Notes: a model not told the origin generated them from the letters alone. A stretch of 64,000 bases of DNA from Chlorops oryzae (GCA_020466095.1 CM035806.1:6774622-6838621), one strand, 5' to 3'; numbered from the stretch's first letter, positions 1 through 12,121 are shown. Numbers and translations: made by a program.

Positions 1-409
1 GTTTTGCTTCTCTATTTGTGGGCGTGGCAGTGGGCGGGCCACATAAATTATTTTCCTACACCTTTCATTTGCCTTGGTCAACCTATGCTGCGAATTTGAA
101 GCTTCTACGCCTTTTACTTCACAAGTTACGATAAGCCCTTATTTTTGGGCTTATTTGTGGGCGTGGCTCGAGGAGGACGGCTTCCATTTTTTTCCAGGAT
201 ACGTCACTTTTCGTAGTTGAAATCAATGGAATGTGTTGAGTGGTTCGCAAGATACAAGCATTTTACTGAAAACACAATAAATTCATTTTTGGGCGTGGCA
301 GTGGGCGGATGTCTCCCATTTTTATCTGAGGATCATACTCGGACCCCGATATACATGTGTGCCAAATTATCGACTTGATTGGTCCAGCCGTTTCGGAGGA
401 GATCCGACC

Positions 410-482
410 ACGGACGGACAGACGGACGGACAGACGGACGGACGGACGGATTTTGACGGACGGACGGACGGACAGACGGACA
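410..482. repeat. (ACGG/ACAG)n microsatellite core
   Basis: About 73 bp of ACGGACAG-type tetranucleotides, immediately followed by ACATGTCTAAATCGA. It is the tandem core of the surrounding interspersed repeat; on the reverse strand the unit is GTCY. Confidence 0.9.
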
Positions 483-517
483 TGTCTAAATCGATTCAGT
501 TTTTGATCCTGATCATT

Positions 518-1205
518 ATACCCGACACACTCTGTGTCGAGGGTATATTGCGTTTGTGTGGTTGTGTGTAACACCCAGAACCAGTTTTGGGATTTTTGTG
601 ACAGACCCTAGTACTGGAGGTACCCTTTAAAATGGACCGTTCAAGGAACTTTTTTGGAAGGATGTTTAAAGCTACAAAGGAAGCATAAGTGCCAAATTTC
701 GTTCAAGTCCCATTTGAATTTCGGGTGTAGGAAAGAATTTTCAAAAAACACCCTTCTGCCACGCCCACTTTTCCAATTTTTTTTAATCGTATTACTTGCC
801 TTTAAACATGTCCAAATATCAAATTTCATCAAAATATCTCGAAAAACTTCAATTTTAGAGCAGATTTTGTGATTTTCATAACAGACCCTAGTACTGGAGG
901 TACCCCTAAAAATGGTCCGATCGGGTCCATTCTCGAACTTGTTCTTACTCATGTCCCCGTGAGCACGCATACCAAATTTTGTCAAGATAGCTCAACTCCT
1001 TCGATAAGAAAACTGTATACAAACAGACAGACAGACAGACGGACAGACAGACAGACAGACAGACGGACGGACATGTCTAAATCGAATCTCCTGGTGACGC
1101 TGATCATTTCTATATATATTTTGTATGGTCTATCTTGAATGGTTCTGGGTGTTACACACAACCACACAAACGCAATATACCCTCGACACAGAGTGTGTCG
1201 GGTAT
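518..1205. repeat. 65-bp perfect inverted repeat pair
   Basis: Positions 518-582 and 1141-1205 are exact reverse complements as read by eye. Each arm contains its own small palindrome (CGACACACTCTGTGTCG at the outer part) and the phrase TGTGTAACACCCAGAACC on one strand. The arms enclose one unit of the interspersed repeat, including the second microsatellite. A weaker match to the inner part of an arm recurs near 4138-4153 (GTGTGTAACACCCAGA). Confidence 0.85.
1022..1074. repeat. (ACAG/ACGG)n microsatellite core
   Basis: Second tetranucleotide core of the composite repeat, again directly followed by ACATGTCTAAATCGA. It lies inside the loop of the 65-bp inverted pair. Confidence 0.9.
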
Positions 1206-1850
1206 AAAGAGCTATAAACTTCGTAAAGCATATTGTTTCTATTTTTTCAGCCACCACTGTAGATAGAAATATCACATAGCAACAGGTTGAATGGTCATAT
1301 TTAAAATCCCCTAAGTGATTAATTGGCGATTATACTATATTTTGTTTTTGTACTTTCATCTCAAATCGCTTTTGAAACATATCGAACAGGCATTCTTTAG
1401 AAATCGAGTTCGAATCAATGTGATTTCAATAGAAATTTAAGTTATTTCGAATTTTTATGGGGATTCGATTTCTAGAGCATATGCCCGTAAGAGTCGTTTT
1501 CGCGTCTTCTTTTAATCTCCCATGTGATCAATCGCCTTTTAACCATCCAGAGGGCTCGAAAAATACTCTTCAATATGTTTCAAAAGCGATGAATCTTCTC
1601 ATAAAACATCCTTCCAAATACTAAGTAGCTGGGCTATTATATAGTTCATTTACTTCAAGAATGTCATATCTCAACAAAAAAAAAAAAAAAAATAAAAAAA
1701 AAAAAAAAACAGGTTTTGAGAAAAACGCGATTAAAGTTTTCAATTCACTCGCATTTTGATGAAAAAAAGACATTATTACCCAGCCGGGTGTTGTGGTGTA
1801 TCGGCACGAAGTGTATGAAGAAGTAGATAGGTCAACATAAAAAAGAAATG
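1206..1850. other. Unrecognised AT-rich segment with an 18-bp inverted repeat
   Basis: No gene seen. ATCGCTTTTGAAACATAT at 1365-1382 is repeated in reverse at 1573-1590, and the stretches near 1304 and 1514 (both with GTGAT.AAT.G) are similar in direct orientation, so this may be a decayed miniature element. A poly-A tract with one interruption lies at about 1674-1710. Confidence 0.5.
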
Positions 1851-2380
1851 TTTTCAAATTATTTCACAAGCTGTGCACAATGTCATACACCCGGTATATA
1901 GCTTGTGTATGGAACGAACCGAACTAAACCGGTATTTTTCATTATTTCAATATACCAATGCTATACACAGTGAACCCAGTTTTCACACCACGGCACATCC
2001 TAGGACATGTATTAGGAAAAGTGGACAGATCTTGTATATTAGCAGCGTGCTGTGCACATACTATCGTGCTATGCACGTATTCGAGCACCTCTCGTGCACA
2101 GTTCCGGCTGGGCTGTTTTCAAATTATTTCACAAGCTGTGCACAATGTCATACACCCGGTATATAGCTTGTGTATGGAACGAACCGAACTAAACCGATAT
2201 TTTTCATTATTTCAATATACCAATGCTATACACAGTGAACCCAGTTTTCACACCGCGGCACATCGTGGGACATGTATTAGAAAAAGTGGACAGGTCCCGT
2301 ATATTTGCAGCGTGCTGTGCACAGCATTCTGTGTGCTATGCACGTGTTCGAGCACCTCCTGTACACAGTTCCGGCTGGGT
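1851..2380. repeat. 265-bp tandem dimer
   Basis: Two head-to-tail copies, 1851-2115 and 2116-2380, each starting TTTTCAAATTATTTCACAAG and ending with GTTCCGGCTGGG. The copies differ by scattered substitutions and small indels, for example around 2055-2075 versus 2320-2342. Short overlapping reading frames in it are not convincing coding sequence. It may be a satellite-like unit or a local duplication. Confidence 0.85.
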
Positions 2381-4138
2381 ATCTTCCCAAACAGAGAATA
2401 CAGAGAGTATACTAAGTATTGATATGAAATTTTTACACATTGTGAGGCATGATCAGGCACACCGAATATTTCCTCATCATAATCTAACTCAAAAATCGTG
2501 TTTTGCCTTGAAGTAAGTAAATGAGAGATTTTTTGATCGATTTTCATGCCACAAAGAAACACCGTAAAGCAACTGATAATCTAATAAAAACTTATATCAC
2601 TGATTTTAATCATTTTTTTTTTTTTATAGTTAATGCACATTTCGTCCTCTCACTGTGGGACCCTCCGTTGGGAATCGCTATAAATGATCAAAAATTTTAA
2701 GTCCCTTGCGATCCCAGTTCAACAGGCTTCACAGTAGATCTTTTTTTTGGTGAAATAAAAATTGAAATGAATTTTATTTTGATTATTGAATGGGAGAAAT
2801 TATTTTAAAAGTAAAATAAATTACAAAAGCGGCAAGGCAAAATAGGGTATCAAGAAGATAGCCTTATAAAGGTTTTTTTCTTTTTTGCGGCAGTTTCGAA
2901 TTGAATGACCTATTTGGATGGAATAATTTCTTCAGAGACCCCAACAAGTTCGATTTGGTCCCTAGCTATCTTCAAAGCTATCCATAATGGATCTCTAAAG
3001 GTCGTAACATATTTTCGTTGTCCTCCTTATCTATCTCCTTTTTAAATAAATTCGAATGATTCAAGATTTTACTACTTGAAACGGTTTCAACGCAACGCAG
3101 ACTCGAAAACACATCACACCAAAACGGATTGTTTTGAGTGTTTACACAATTAACTGAATATTATCGAAATGGGCGTCCACGTGGCCTACGCACACTCCAA
3201 TTTTAGAATTTCGCTAACGCATCGCAGACATCTTTGGACATGATTGTTTTCGGCTCCTGCATCTAAGTCCAATTAATTTTTTTTTGTGGGGGCTAACGCG
3301 TCTTCCCAAGGGAATCGGTATCGAGCTTTCTTTATTTATTTTTTTTTTTGTTGTTGTTGTTGTTGTATTTGTGCATTCCCGGCGAAATAATCTTCAACAA
3401 TGTTGCAAAATAATTGTGCGATTTGTGAAAAGCGCTCGCTTATCGGGGAAACACGGAGGACACCGACGCGCTGGAGAAGCTTTGCCGCCCAATGGTTTTT
3501 AGCTGATAGCTGATGTCTGATATTTTAAGTGGACGCTTCATGCTTGCTTGTCATAAATCGCCTTTTATTTTTTAATATCGCCGCATCGAATTTAAATTTA
3601 TTGAATCGGATAAAAACTGCCAATTAAGCTGCATTAAAACTACTGACCAAATGATGTCGCTGGGAATTCAGGACACGTGTGTGCGTGCGTATGTTCAGGC
3701 CCAGTTAATACATGAACATTGTACATGTTCGCGCGCGTGGGCGGCTATGCGCGTGTGTGTGTGCAATTGTATTAAGTTCAATTCGAGTGCGTTCATCCAA
3801 AAAATTATACATTTTATTGTGAATTTAATATTTTCATGTTAAGGTTTTTGCAATTCTTATTTTGAAGTTTTTGTTTTTTTTTTGTTTTTTAGTTTTTCCA
3901 AGTGCCATTGAATTTGCCATCGAAAGCTTTAAAAATATGCTGATTGAGCTCAAGTATTCTGTGCGGAAAAATCTTTTTTTTTTTTTTAATCACTTTTTTA
4001 ATGAAAAACTCAAAAGAGGAAATTGAAACTGAAACTTTTGTTCAAAATTATTTTGACATTATTTTATTGAGAAAATCTCTTTGTTGCTTTTTAAATCCGA
4101 CACATGAAGCGTCGAGGGTGAATTGCGGTTGTACGTCC
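2381..4138. other. No gene recognised
   Basis: AT-rich sequence with homopolymer T tracts, a short TTG run near 3350 and a GT-rich patch near 3750. No domain, repeat family or RNA gene recognised; short open frames lack coding character. Confidence 0.5.
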
Positions 4139-4446
4139 GTGTGTAACACCCAGATACATTCGAGATAGAACATAGCAAATTTGTATAGCAATGACCAGCA
4201 TCATCAGGAGAATAGGTTTAGCATGGACATGGATATAGATACATATCTCTGTTGGTCTTTCTCTCTGTTCATATGTCACTCTGTCGGTCTATCTCTATGT
4301 CGGTTTGTCTCTCTATCCGTCCTTATACAGTTTTCTTATTGTTGGAGTAGAGCTATGAATCCACAAAAACTTTCCTATGGCGGAGACATGAGAAAGAATA
4401 AATTCGCGAATGGACTAGATCAGAACATTTTTCGGGGTACCTATAT
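4139..4446 (-). mobile_element. Diverged reverse copy of the GTCY-core interspersed repeat
   Basis: Read on the minus strand this follows the order seen at about 900-1160: a remnant of the tail of the TGGAGGTACCCC phrase, an ACTTGTTCTT-like stretch, a decayed tetranucleotide core (CTCTGTCGGTCTATCTCTAT region on the plus strand), the CTCCTGATGATGCTGGTCATT segment, then the TGTAACACCCAGA arm. The microsatellite has degraded, so this copy is older than the one at the window start. Confidence 0.6.
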
Positions 4447-4611
4447 ATTATTATTATTAATTTATTTGGCATATTGGTTATGAAATTACATTAAGACAAT
4501 TGTCTTTTATTGTACAAAAAAAAAAAAAATCTTCAGAGAAATTCAGAGTTATAATAATAACAACTAAAACTAAAAACATCTTAGAGTAAAGAAAAAATCT
4601 TAAAATACATA

Positions 4612-4858
4612 TCGCACCCTTGCTAATAAATCGGGACAATTCAAAATTTTTTTGATAAATTTTTTTATGTTCGATTGCATTTTTCTGTAAGAAACCCAAC
4701 ACACAAAAAATTAACGCTTACATTGACATAGGCAGCAGTCGATTGAGAGTAATATAAATTTAGAAAAAATATTATTTCTTTTCAGTTTCAAGAGATATTG
4801 AATGATTTTCGAGAAATGCGAAATTTTGAATTGTGCCGATTTATTAGCAAGGGTGCGA
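4612..4858. mobile_element. 247-bp TA-flanked miniature inverted-repeat element
   Basis: The ends are inverted repeats: TCGCACCCTTGCTAATAAAT at the left and its reverse complement at the right, continuing for about 40 bp with one or two mismatches. TA lies directly outside both ends (4610-4611 and 4859-4860). TA target duplication fits Tc1/mariner-type non-autonomous elements; no coding capacity. Confidence 0.8.
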
Positions 4859-5012
4859 TATGATTGGAAACTTTCAAAAATATAGTTCACTTATTGCGAC
4901 GACCTTACTTTTTAATATATGTAAGTGCAATGAAAATCTGTTATAAAGATGTCGAAGGGACCAACAAAAATCCATCGTTATAACCGATAATCGCCATATC
5001 CGGTAACAGAAA

Positions 5013-5757
5013 TTAAGGGGGTCTTCTCATTGAGCAACTTTTTTTTTCGACTTTTTTTTTTTTGCATTTATTTATAGCTTGGGTAGTTGTGAATATGCCC
5101 CTAAAAGGATTTTTTGAAATTCGAAATAGTTTAGAGGATATAGCCTTCTTTGTCGAGCAAGATCTGCGCTAAAACGAGTAATTTTTGCGTTGCTTCAAAC
5201 TTTAAACGCGTTTATCTCGAAATCACGTTTTTCGAACTGGCGGCCATGATATCTCCAGTTCAACTGAACCGATTTTCATGAAACAAAGTGGAATCGACGC
5301 AGAATTGTCACCATTCTCGGGTGAACCTCGACCATAATTTAAAAAAATTTTTTACTATTTTTTTTTTACACTAAACTACAAAAACAAACCCGAAATTGAA
5401 ATTTTTTTTTGAATGGCCGCCATTTTGTCAAAAAAAATCACAAAATTAAGCTTGAGGTTCACCCGAGAATTACATCTATACTGATTATAACCCCGTTATT
5501 TTTTTTCCATTTCGGACGCTCCGGAGACCCGGAATCGTGGCCGCCGTGACGACACCTTTTTTTTCACCACCAACTTTGAAGTCTCATTACTTTTTGAACA
5601 GCCCACGTATCGAGGCAAAAAAATTTTTTTTTATTTACTTTGAACCTTTTGTAATACAATAAATAAAAAAAGTTTTCAATTATTCTTTGCGTTTTCAAAT
5701 AAGAATTTTTTTAAAAAGGGTCCAAAAAACGGGTTTTCAATGAGAAGACAACCTTAA
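5013..5757. mobile_element. TTAA palindromic miniature element, type A, copy 1
   Basis: Bounded by TTAA on both sides, with terminal inverted repeats beginning GGGGGTCTTCTCATTGA (the right end is slightly diverged). Internally, ATTCTCGGGTGAACCTC at 5313 is repeated in reverse at 5454-5470, and the two arms sit symmetrically about the element centre, so the whole element is a long imperfect palindrome. Near-identical copies are at 38295-39046 and 49671-50411. No coding capacity. TTAA duplications occur with piggyBac and Kolobok transposases, but a TA duplication inside a conserved TTAA context cannot be excluded. Confidence 0.85.
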
Positions 5758-5767
5758 GAAAAATTAA

Positions 5768-6010
5768 TTTCTTTATGAAAACCGCCCCTTTGCCACGCCC
5801 ACTTTTCCAATTTTTCTGAATTCTAATCGGAGGCTTAGATATACGCTCAAAATCCTAAGTTTTATTGAAAGAATTATTTGGAAAAAGTCCGATTTTGGGG
5901 CAGTTTTGAGATTTTTGTGACAGACCCTCGTACTGGAGGTACCCTTTATAATGGACCGATCTAGGAAATTTTTTGGGAGGATGTTTATGGCTACAAAAGA
6001 AATATTTATT
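5768..6010 (+). mobile_element. Fragment of the GTCY-core interspersed repeat
   Basis: Shares GCCACGCCCACTTTTCCAAT (5793 versus 757) and the ACAGACCCTCGTACTGGAGG phrase (about 5920 versus 602) with the repeat at the window start, including the following GGATGTTTA.GGCTACAAA stretch. The microsatellite part is missing. Confidence 0.7.
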
Positions 6011-7026
6011 TTTCATATAAACTCAGAAATTCCCCAGCGGTCAAAATGCTGTCTGCAGAAGCAATGAACCGTAACACATTTCATAGGCCGCAGGCGGTAT
6101 TGCATACAACTTCATATACCCTTCTAGTATACATTTGTTCAAGCGTTGCCGTTTTGTAGTGTGAACGCCGACCAACACCGCATACAGTCGATGATCCTGA
6201 AATACCTTAAAGTATGCAATAAAATTTTTTTCATATTTTTCATCCCAATGCTGGTGTCCATGTATTCAAAATTAACTTTAAAAGAATAAGGCTATTTATA
6301 TATACCATTCTCTCATATGGTTATTTCCATGGACTGCATCGATTAAGTATTTCAACCTTAAACATTTTCTATTAAATTAATCTACATTAGCAAAAAATGC
6401 TCTCAAGATTTAAGAGCCGTCCAACGTGTCGTATGAGTGATGATGGCTTTTCCTTCCACATTTCGCACATTTGTAGTCGGTGTTTCCCATTTAACGACTT
6501 TCTGGATAGAATTAGCGTAATTTTTCTATCACTTTCTGAGATCAGTATATTTTTTTTTTTTCTTGATGGCCTAAGTACGACTTAGCTATCTATTGAACGA
6601 GAATTTATCGTGTGGTGTTATTAAATTTTTTTTTTTTTTTTTTACTTTTTTGATGCTCAGTTTGATGATCAGTGATTGCACCTTGAGGCATTCTTTTGGA
6701 TTTTTTTTAAATTCATGTGTTTCAAAGACTGATTTTATAAAATCTCGTTTTGAACGATTTATAGCGACTTCTTAATATTTTTATTCCCTAGGATTCAGCG
6801 GAATTTCAAAAACTTCTTAGCGACTTGAGTGTTCTTGGAACGGCAGCACTGTTTGTACTGCATACGCACGTCTGCCGCAGCAAATACAGTGCATAAAGAT
6901 GCACTCTCTTTTTTGTAAATATCTCAGGAAGCCTTTTCTTAATCTTCATTTTAAAAAAATTCTGGTGAAAGGTTACACTCGGAGGTATTTTTAAAAAATA
7001 ATTAGAAAGTGGCGCAAAAACTAAAA
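6011..7026. other. No gene recognised
   Basis: AT-rich with long T tracts near 6550 and 6630. Nothing recognisable as gene, RNA or element. Confidence 0.5.
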
Positions 7027-7088
7027 TACACAGAAAAAATTTTTTGGATTTTTGTTTCCTTTTTTGTGAAAAAAATTTTCTCTGTGTA
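7027..7088. mobile_element. 62-bp hairpin mini-element
   Basis: Starts TACACAGAAAAAATTTT and ends AAAATTTTCTCTGTGTA, so the ends pair into a hairpin. It is the same size and design as the units at 34592-34653 and 34870-34931. Confidence 0.6.
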
Positions 7089-7560
7089 AAATTATATAAA
7101 AAATCTTTTTACATTCCCTGTTTTATTAACTATCATTCGCCATTTGTTTCATCTTTCTATCTTAATTAGTTTGCGAGATATGAAATTTTGAAATCGGGGT
7201 TACTGAATGTATCCCTAATATTTAATTAGAGCTCGGATTTTGAATTTTTTTGGAATTTTCTTGCATTTAACTTTGCTTTTTGAATATTTTATTCACTGAG
7301 GTAGGCTTTTTATTTTGTTAATTTGACGATTCAACATTTTAATAGGCATACTAAATCGAACTAATTTGGAATTTTTGACTGTGAAGTTTTTGAATATTTT
7401 GAATTTTTTTGAATATTTTTTGGAATTTTTTGAATAGTTTTTGGAATTTTTTTGAATTTTTGGCATTTTTGTTTGAATTTTTTTGAATACTTTTTGCATT
7501 TTTTTTGAAAATTTTTTTGAATATTTTTTTGAATTTTTTTTTTTTCATTTTTTTACATAT
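7089..7560. repeat. Low-complexity (GAATTTTTTT)n tract
   Basis: About 7370-7550 is a degenerate array of GAATTTTTT units; the rest is plain AT-rich sequence. Lysine/asparagine-rich frames on the minus strand arise from the array. Confidence 0.7.
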
Positions 7561-7735
7561 TCAAACTCCGAGGCATACTAATAATTCATTCTCGCGTCCG
7601 TTCTTATTGATGTCTCTCTCAATCTGCAAAGCGACCTTTGTCAACGGACGAACGGATGGTCAATTGGAAAGCCTCCTGATGACTCTGATCATTTCTATGC
7701 TGAGTGATTCTGACCATTCTACGACCATTCCGTTT
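7561..7735 (+). mobile_element. Degenerate copy of the GTCY-core interspersed repeat
   Basis: Retains the sequence order of the parent: a remnant ACGGACGAACGGATGG core, then CTCCTGATGACTCTGATCAT, matching 1088-1110. Heavily diverged. Confidence 0.5.
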
Positions 7736-8699
7736 CCATGGGAGTAGAAAAATAAATCATGGCTTGAGTCGTGTACATACCTCCGAAAACTCTCCACTTG
7801 GGGATATGATTTTATTTTAATACACCGTATGGATGTATGTACGTTTTTTTCTACGGAAAATATCACCTAGTTTTCACGAAGCTTAAGGGCAAACATTATG
7901 CAATGAATTTCGAACGGCTTCCAGCGAATTTTGTTCATGTTTCTTTTTTTTTAATTTTTTTTTTTGTATTTAAAATTTCCTCAATGATGGTGTAGCGCTG
8001 CATTGTTAGGAAATGCACACATGATACTTTACAAAAGTTTCATTTTCATTTTTAATTTAACGTTTATTGAAGTAGAGCATAATGCCTAGAACAATATGCT
8101 TTCGCCGAGGTTCTTTTTTAGCTCAGCTTTCTTTTGCTTTTGCTGATGATGGAACTCGGAGGATTATAAGTACATGTTCTTATATGTGTGATGTGCTCAT
8201 GCCAAGGAAAGGTGTATGGTGTATGTATGTACATTTGCCGTGAAAGAGTGTACACACAGGATTTTTTCCTTTGAACAATTTTCCAAGCAGCGGTATTCTT
8301 CAGCGGAGTTCTTTGCCTCGAATCACAAACGCCTTGAATTGCATCGCATTGCCTCGCCGCTGCCATCGCCGCACAGTGTTACGTCTCCATACATTGTGTG
8401 GCCAAAAATACTTAGAAGGAGTGGCAAAGGAGTAGAGCAATGAAATTTGGTGCGAGTGTTACTATACCTAGCAAAAATTAAGAAATCTTTAAATAAATCA
8501 TAGAAATCCGCCAAATGCCACGCCCACCGCCCATATAATGGGATTTTCTAATTTCCACACATTTAATGTTACAATGATGAAACTTTGTTATTTTTTGTAT
8601 TTAGGATTAAAAAAAAATATTTAAAAAATGTTCGGTGCCACGCCCCCTCTACAAGCTACGCCCCTTTTAAATCACAGTTTTCTAATTAAAATATGTATA
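7736..8699. other. No gene; reverse GTGGGCGTGGC-type fragment at about 8511-8660
   Basis: Mostly unrecognised. At 8517-8531 and 8637-8650 the phrases GCCACGCCCACCGCCCAT and GTGCCACGCCCCCTC are reverse-strand relatives of the GTGGGCGTGGC motifs at the window start, so a decayed piece of that repeat probably lies here. Confidence 0.45.
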
Positions 8700-9894
8700 C
8701 AGGGTGTTCCGTTTGTGATGGTCAACCGGTCGGTAGCTGATAGAGGGGGTCAGAACTAACAAAAAATCGTATGGCAGGGGGGTCCAAAATGCACCCCTAA
8801 GGAGTTATAAGCAGTGCCGGCCACCACTACATTTACTAATTGCGTTTGTATGCGTGCACATTACACAGCGAGAAACAGTTGTGGATGTTTTCACACATAA
8901 ATTAGCATAAATTTTTCTTTAGGCTCGAACAATATTCTTGTTCTTTCTAGAACTGGGTCGATATTCGCAAAATGCGACGCCTCGATCCAAGAGGTAAGGA
9001 TGTGTCAGTTTTGGAGCTATTTTCAAGCTCATCTTGAGCTCTTTTATCTTGAAAATTTACAGTTGCTATGAGCAGAGAATTATGTTGTCACGAAATCGCG
9101 AAGTGATTGTGTCTGTGATGCTATATATATATTATATAATAGAAATAACTGAAATGTGTAAGAACTACATGAAAAAATTCCTGAAGTATTTATAAAAAAT
9201 TCATTTTTTTCGAAGTGTATTAAGTGCTGAAATTTAAATTATGTTCTACAACTATGCTTCATTCCGACGCAGCTACCGTCCCGCATTGACGTTTTCCACT
9301 CAACTGAACGAATTTTTGGCTCTCATCATATGCAGGGTGTTCCGTTTGTGAGTCAATTGTCGGTAGCACATAGAGGAGGTCGAACTACGCAAAATTTTTT
9401 TGCTTCTAGGTGGTCCAAAATGCACCGCACTAAGGAGTTATAAGGGAAAGAAAGAAATTTGCAGTTGTTTCAGAAAAAAAATTTCTCACGCCTCAACGTT
9501 TGTATCCAAGATAAAAATTTTAATGCAGTTCGACAGAGAATTGTCAGACCTTTCTAGGCGTATAAAAATAGTCTTACACTTTATTGCAGCTTCAAGGGTA
9601 TTTGAGCCTTCAAAGTCAAAATTTTAAATTTTTTAAACATTTTTTGACTTTGAGAGCCATTTTGGTATGAAAAAGGTCCTATTAACACCCAAATTTTTTA
9701 TTTTATTCAAAATGCTGGATCGATTTCCTTTAATTTGGTACCCCATATGTCTAATAAATTTTTTGAAAATAACATGAGAAAATTATCTAAAATATCTAAA
9801 TGAACACATCTATCCGTTTGCTATCAATGAAGTCGAACTTATTAGATTTGATACAGCAAACCGACCGGTTGACCATCACAAACGGAACACCCTG
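8700..9894. mobile_element. TA-flanked element with 35-bp perfect terminal inverted repeats
   Basis: 8700-8734 and 9860-9894 are exact reverse complements, beginning CAGGGTGTTCCGTTTGTGAT. TA lies directly outside both ends (8698-8699, 9895-9896), fitting a Tc1/mariner-type duplication. A second, diverged left end starts at 9333 and is followed by the same order of motifs as the outer left end (GGTCCAAAATGCACC, TAAGGAGTTATAAG), so the element is a composite of one complete and one left-end copy. No transposase frame survives. Confidence 0.85.
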
Positions 9895-9896
9895 TA

Positions 9897-12121
9897 TAAT
9901 GCATATATTAAAAAATTTGGATTTCTCTCTATTCCAATAAATTCCTCAGAGAAACCCACAAAAATTTTATTAAAAATTCAGACATAAATTTGTTGTATTT
10001 TTGAGCGCTCACGAAACACTGTGCGCCGCCGCCGTAGCCGCCCGAATCGAAATTGCTTCGCTCTTGCACGGAGGAGGAGTGCGGGAAAGTGCACTCTTTG
10101 GAAAAGGAAATTTTTGAGATGATTAAATTTGGCGCTTTATGTACCATAATTTTTACTCCGAGAGAGCCCAAAATTCCTAATGTTCGAAACAAGTGCTATT
10201 ATATCTAGACGCTCGCGTCTATCTCGGTATAATTTATGCAACAGTGAACAAGTGCAATTCGTTGCCGCCTAATGGCGGTAGACGCAAGCAGGCAAGCCAG
10301 CACTGTTCTTCGATGGGTAGCGTTCGCTCGATTCTCGATATGCTCGTCGTCCTTGCTGCTAGCAGCAAGCAGCGTGGCTTTCTTTCGTGGACTTATTATA
10401 TGTAGAATCGGAGCTTATAAACGAACGAAGAGAAAGCATTGGAGGAATCAAGTCGCAGCGTTACATCGTGACTCTTGTTTGCAAGAATTTTTGGAGAAAA
10501 AAAATTGCCAATTTTCCATCGCAAGTACACAGGGTAAGAATCTGATGAATCAACGAGCGTCACACGGGGAGAAGCAAGGGCGGCACATGCACTGAAATGC
10601 AAGAGTGCAGAAGGCAAGCTCGCTCGCTCGCTCGCTAACAAAAACACACACACACACACACGCGCGCGCCAACAGTCAAACGCAAAACATACAATGATGG
10701 TATTAAATTTTTATTATACCCCATTGTTCGTGTTGAGGAACTCGACTTTGGTAACGGCAACAGCAACGGCAATAGCATCGGCATCGGCAACGGCATCGGC
10801 ATCGACATCATGGTAGACGAATAAAACGGTACGGCTTAGGACAGCCACAACGGCAACGGCGACTGCATCGGAAGCATCAAGAGCAGAGCCAGAATCAGAA
10901 GCAGAAGTCGAAGCGGAATAGCAGCGAATGCAACAACAGCAACAACAATAGAATAGACTCCCGAGTTGTGCCCTGTACCATTTCCTACTTACCACTTGCC
11001 ACTTGCCACTTGTGACTTGCTTTAGAGCTTATGCGACGTGTTTTGGAAGCCGCACTCTGCACGAGGGAAAACGATTGTAAGACGCTTTTCGTACTTTACT
11101 CTCGGAGACAGGATGTGAATTTTCCTGCTGCTTTTGCGGAATTTTCAATAATGTCCTGCTGCCATTCACCCATTGCTCCTTTTGCAGTGCGCATTGTGCT
11201 AGTGTTTCCCTGGTGTTCTTTTGAAATGAGTCTTCCCGTTCGCAGTGAAAGGGTTCCATCATCTTCATCATTTCGAGAACGGAGCGATCCATTTTTTTTT
11301 TTTTTTTTTATTTATGTTGTTTTTTTTTTGTTCTTCTTTCTTCTCATTTTTAACTCGTCCTTGAAAGCAATTGCACTACATTTATCCCTTCACTGGTTTT
11401 ATTGGTAATGCATAAAATTGAAAATAAAGATTTTGGAAAGAAAGAGGAAAAGGGTGAGGAGCGGGGGCGGGGGAAAGCGAGGGCGAACAGAAACCAAACA
11501 ACGCATATTAAGATATTTATATGCAATGTTTACAGTCAACTTAAATATTTGTATTTAAACAGTTTTGGGAGGACCAACGTTTCTTCGGATCATTTGCGCT
11601 TATGAGTTCGTATGCATATATGTATATGAGTAGTCTTCAAAGGCATACGCTCGGACGGATGATAGGTATGCTAGTTATAAATGTTTTATGGTTGCTGAGC
11701 GCTTAATCGAAGTTTCGAAAATTTTCTCTGAATATTCTATGCCGAAGTTTAAGAAAGTTTAGCTCAACATGTACATACATAACATACACTCAGAGAACTT
11801 AGTGAGTTTATGAAAATGCGCATATGAAAGAAACCTAAATTATTTTCAATATAACTCTTGATAACTTTTCTAATAATCTCTATGAACTGAACGGAGTACA
11901 CTTTATTTCGAGTTCAATGATTCGATTTTTCATTCGATTCCAAGAAGGAATCGGAGTGTCCGAAAAGAAATTTAGTTTGAGAAGAAAAACCAACAACATT
12001 AAATTTTAATCTCCCTTAAATTTCAACATTTTGACAGCATCTCTTTTACTGCATTGACCGACTAGTTTAAATCACCGAATACTCGATTTTAAGCGGTCTC
12101 CACCGGTTAGACAAGATAAGT
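9897..12121. other. No gene recognised; several simple repeats
   Basis: Mixed-composition sequence. Simple repeats: CTCG and CA/CG runs at 10619-10670, a GGCATC/GGCAAC hexamer array at about 10745-10810, and a T tract at 11291-11330. Short frames of 60-125 codons on both strands show no recognisable domain. Could be non-coding host DNA. Confidence 0.5.

Larger units (their letters stand above)
1..1205. mobile_element. Composite non-coding interspersed repeat with GTCY microsatellite cores
   Basis: No credible reading frame. The block is built from recurring pieces: GTGGGCGTGGC-type motifs (about 19, 160 and 294, and reversed at about 757), the phrase ACAGACCCTAGTACTGGAGG at about 602 and again at about 883, a phrase of the type GCCAAATTNTNTC before each microsatellite, two ACGGACAG arrays, then ACATGTCTAAATCGA and a GATCATT segment. 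Diverged copies lie at 4139-4446 (reverse), 5768-6010, 7561-7735 and 21700-22262 (reverse). Known biology: fly DINE-1/INE-1 elements (non-autonomous Helentrons) carry GTCY microsatellite cores, and the reverse strand of these arrays is GTCY. Assignment to that group is inference; no Helentron termini were identified. The left edge runs off the window. Confidence 0.6.

Noticed and set aside
6838..6850. CGGCAGCACTG as a hAT terminus
   Set aside because: No partner end and no target duplication nearby.
11029..11408. Overlapping 87- and 125-codon frames on opposite strands
   Set aside because: No recognisable domain; the plus frame runs into a T tract, and there is no support for splicing.
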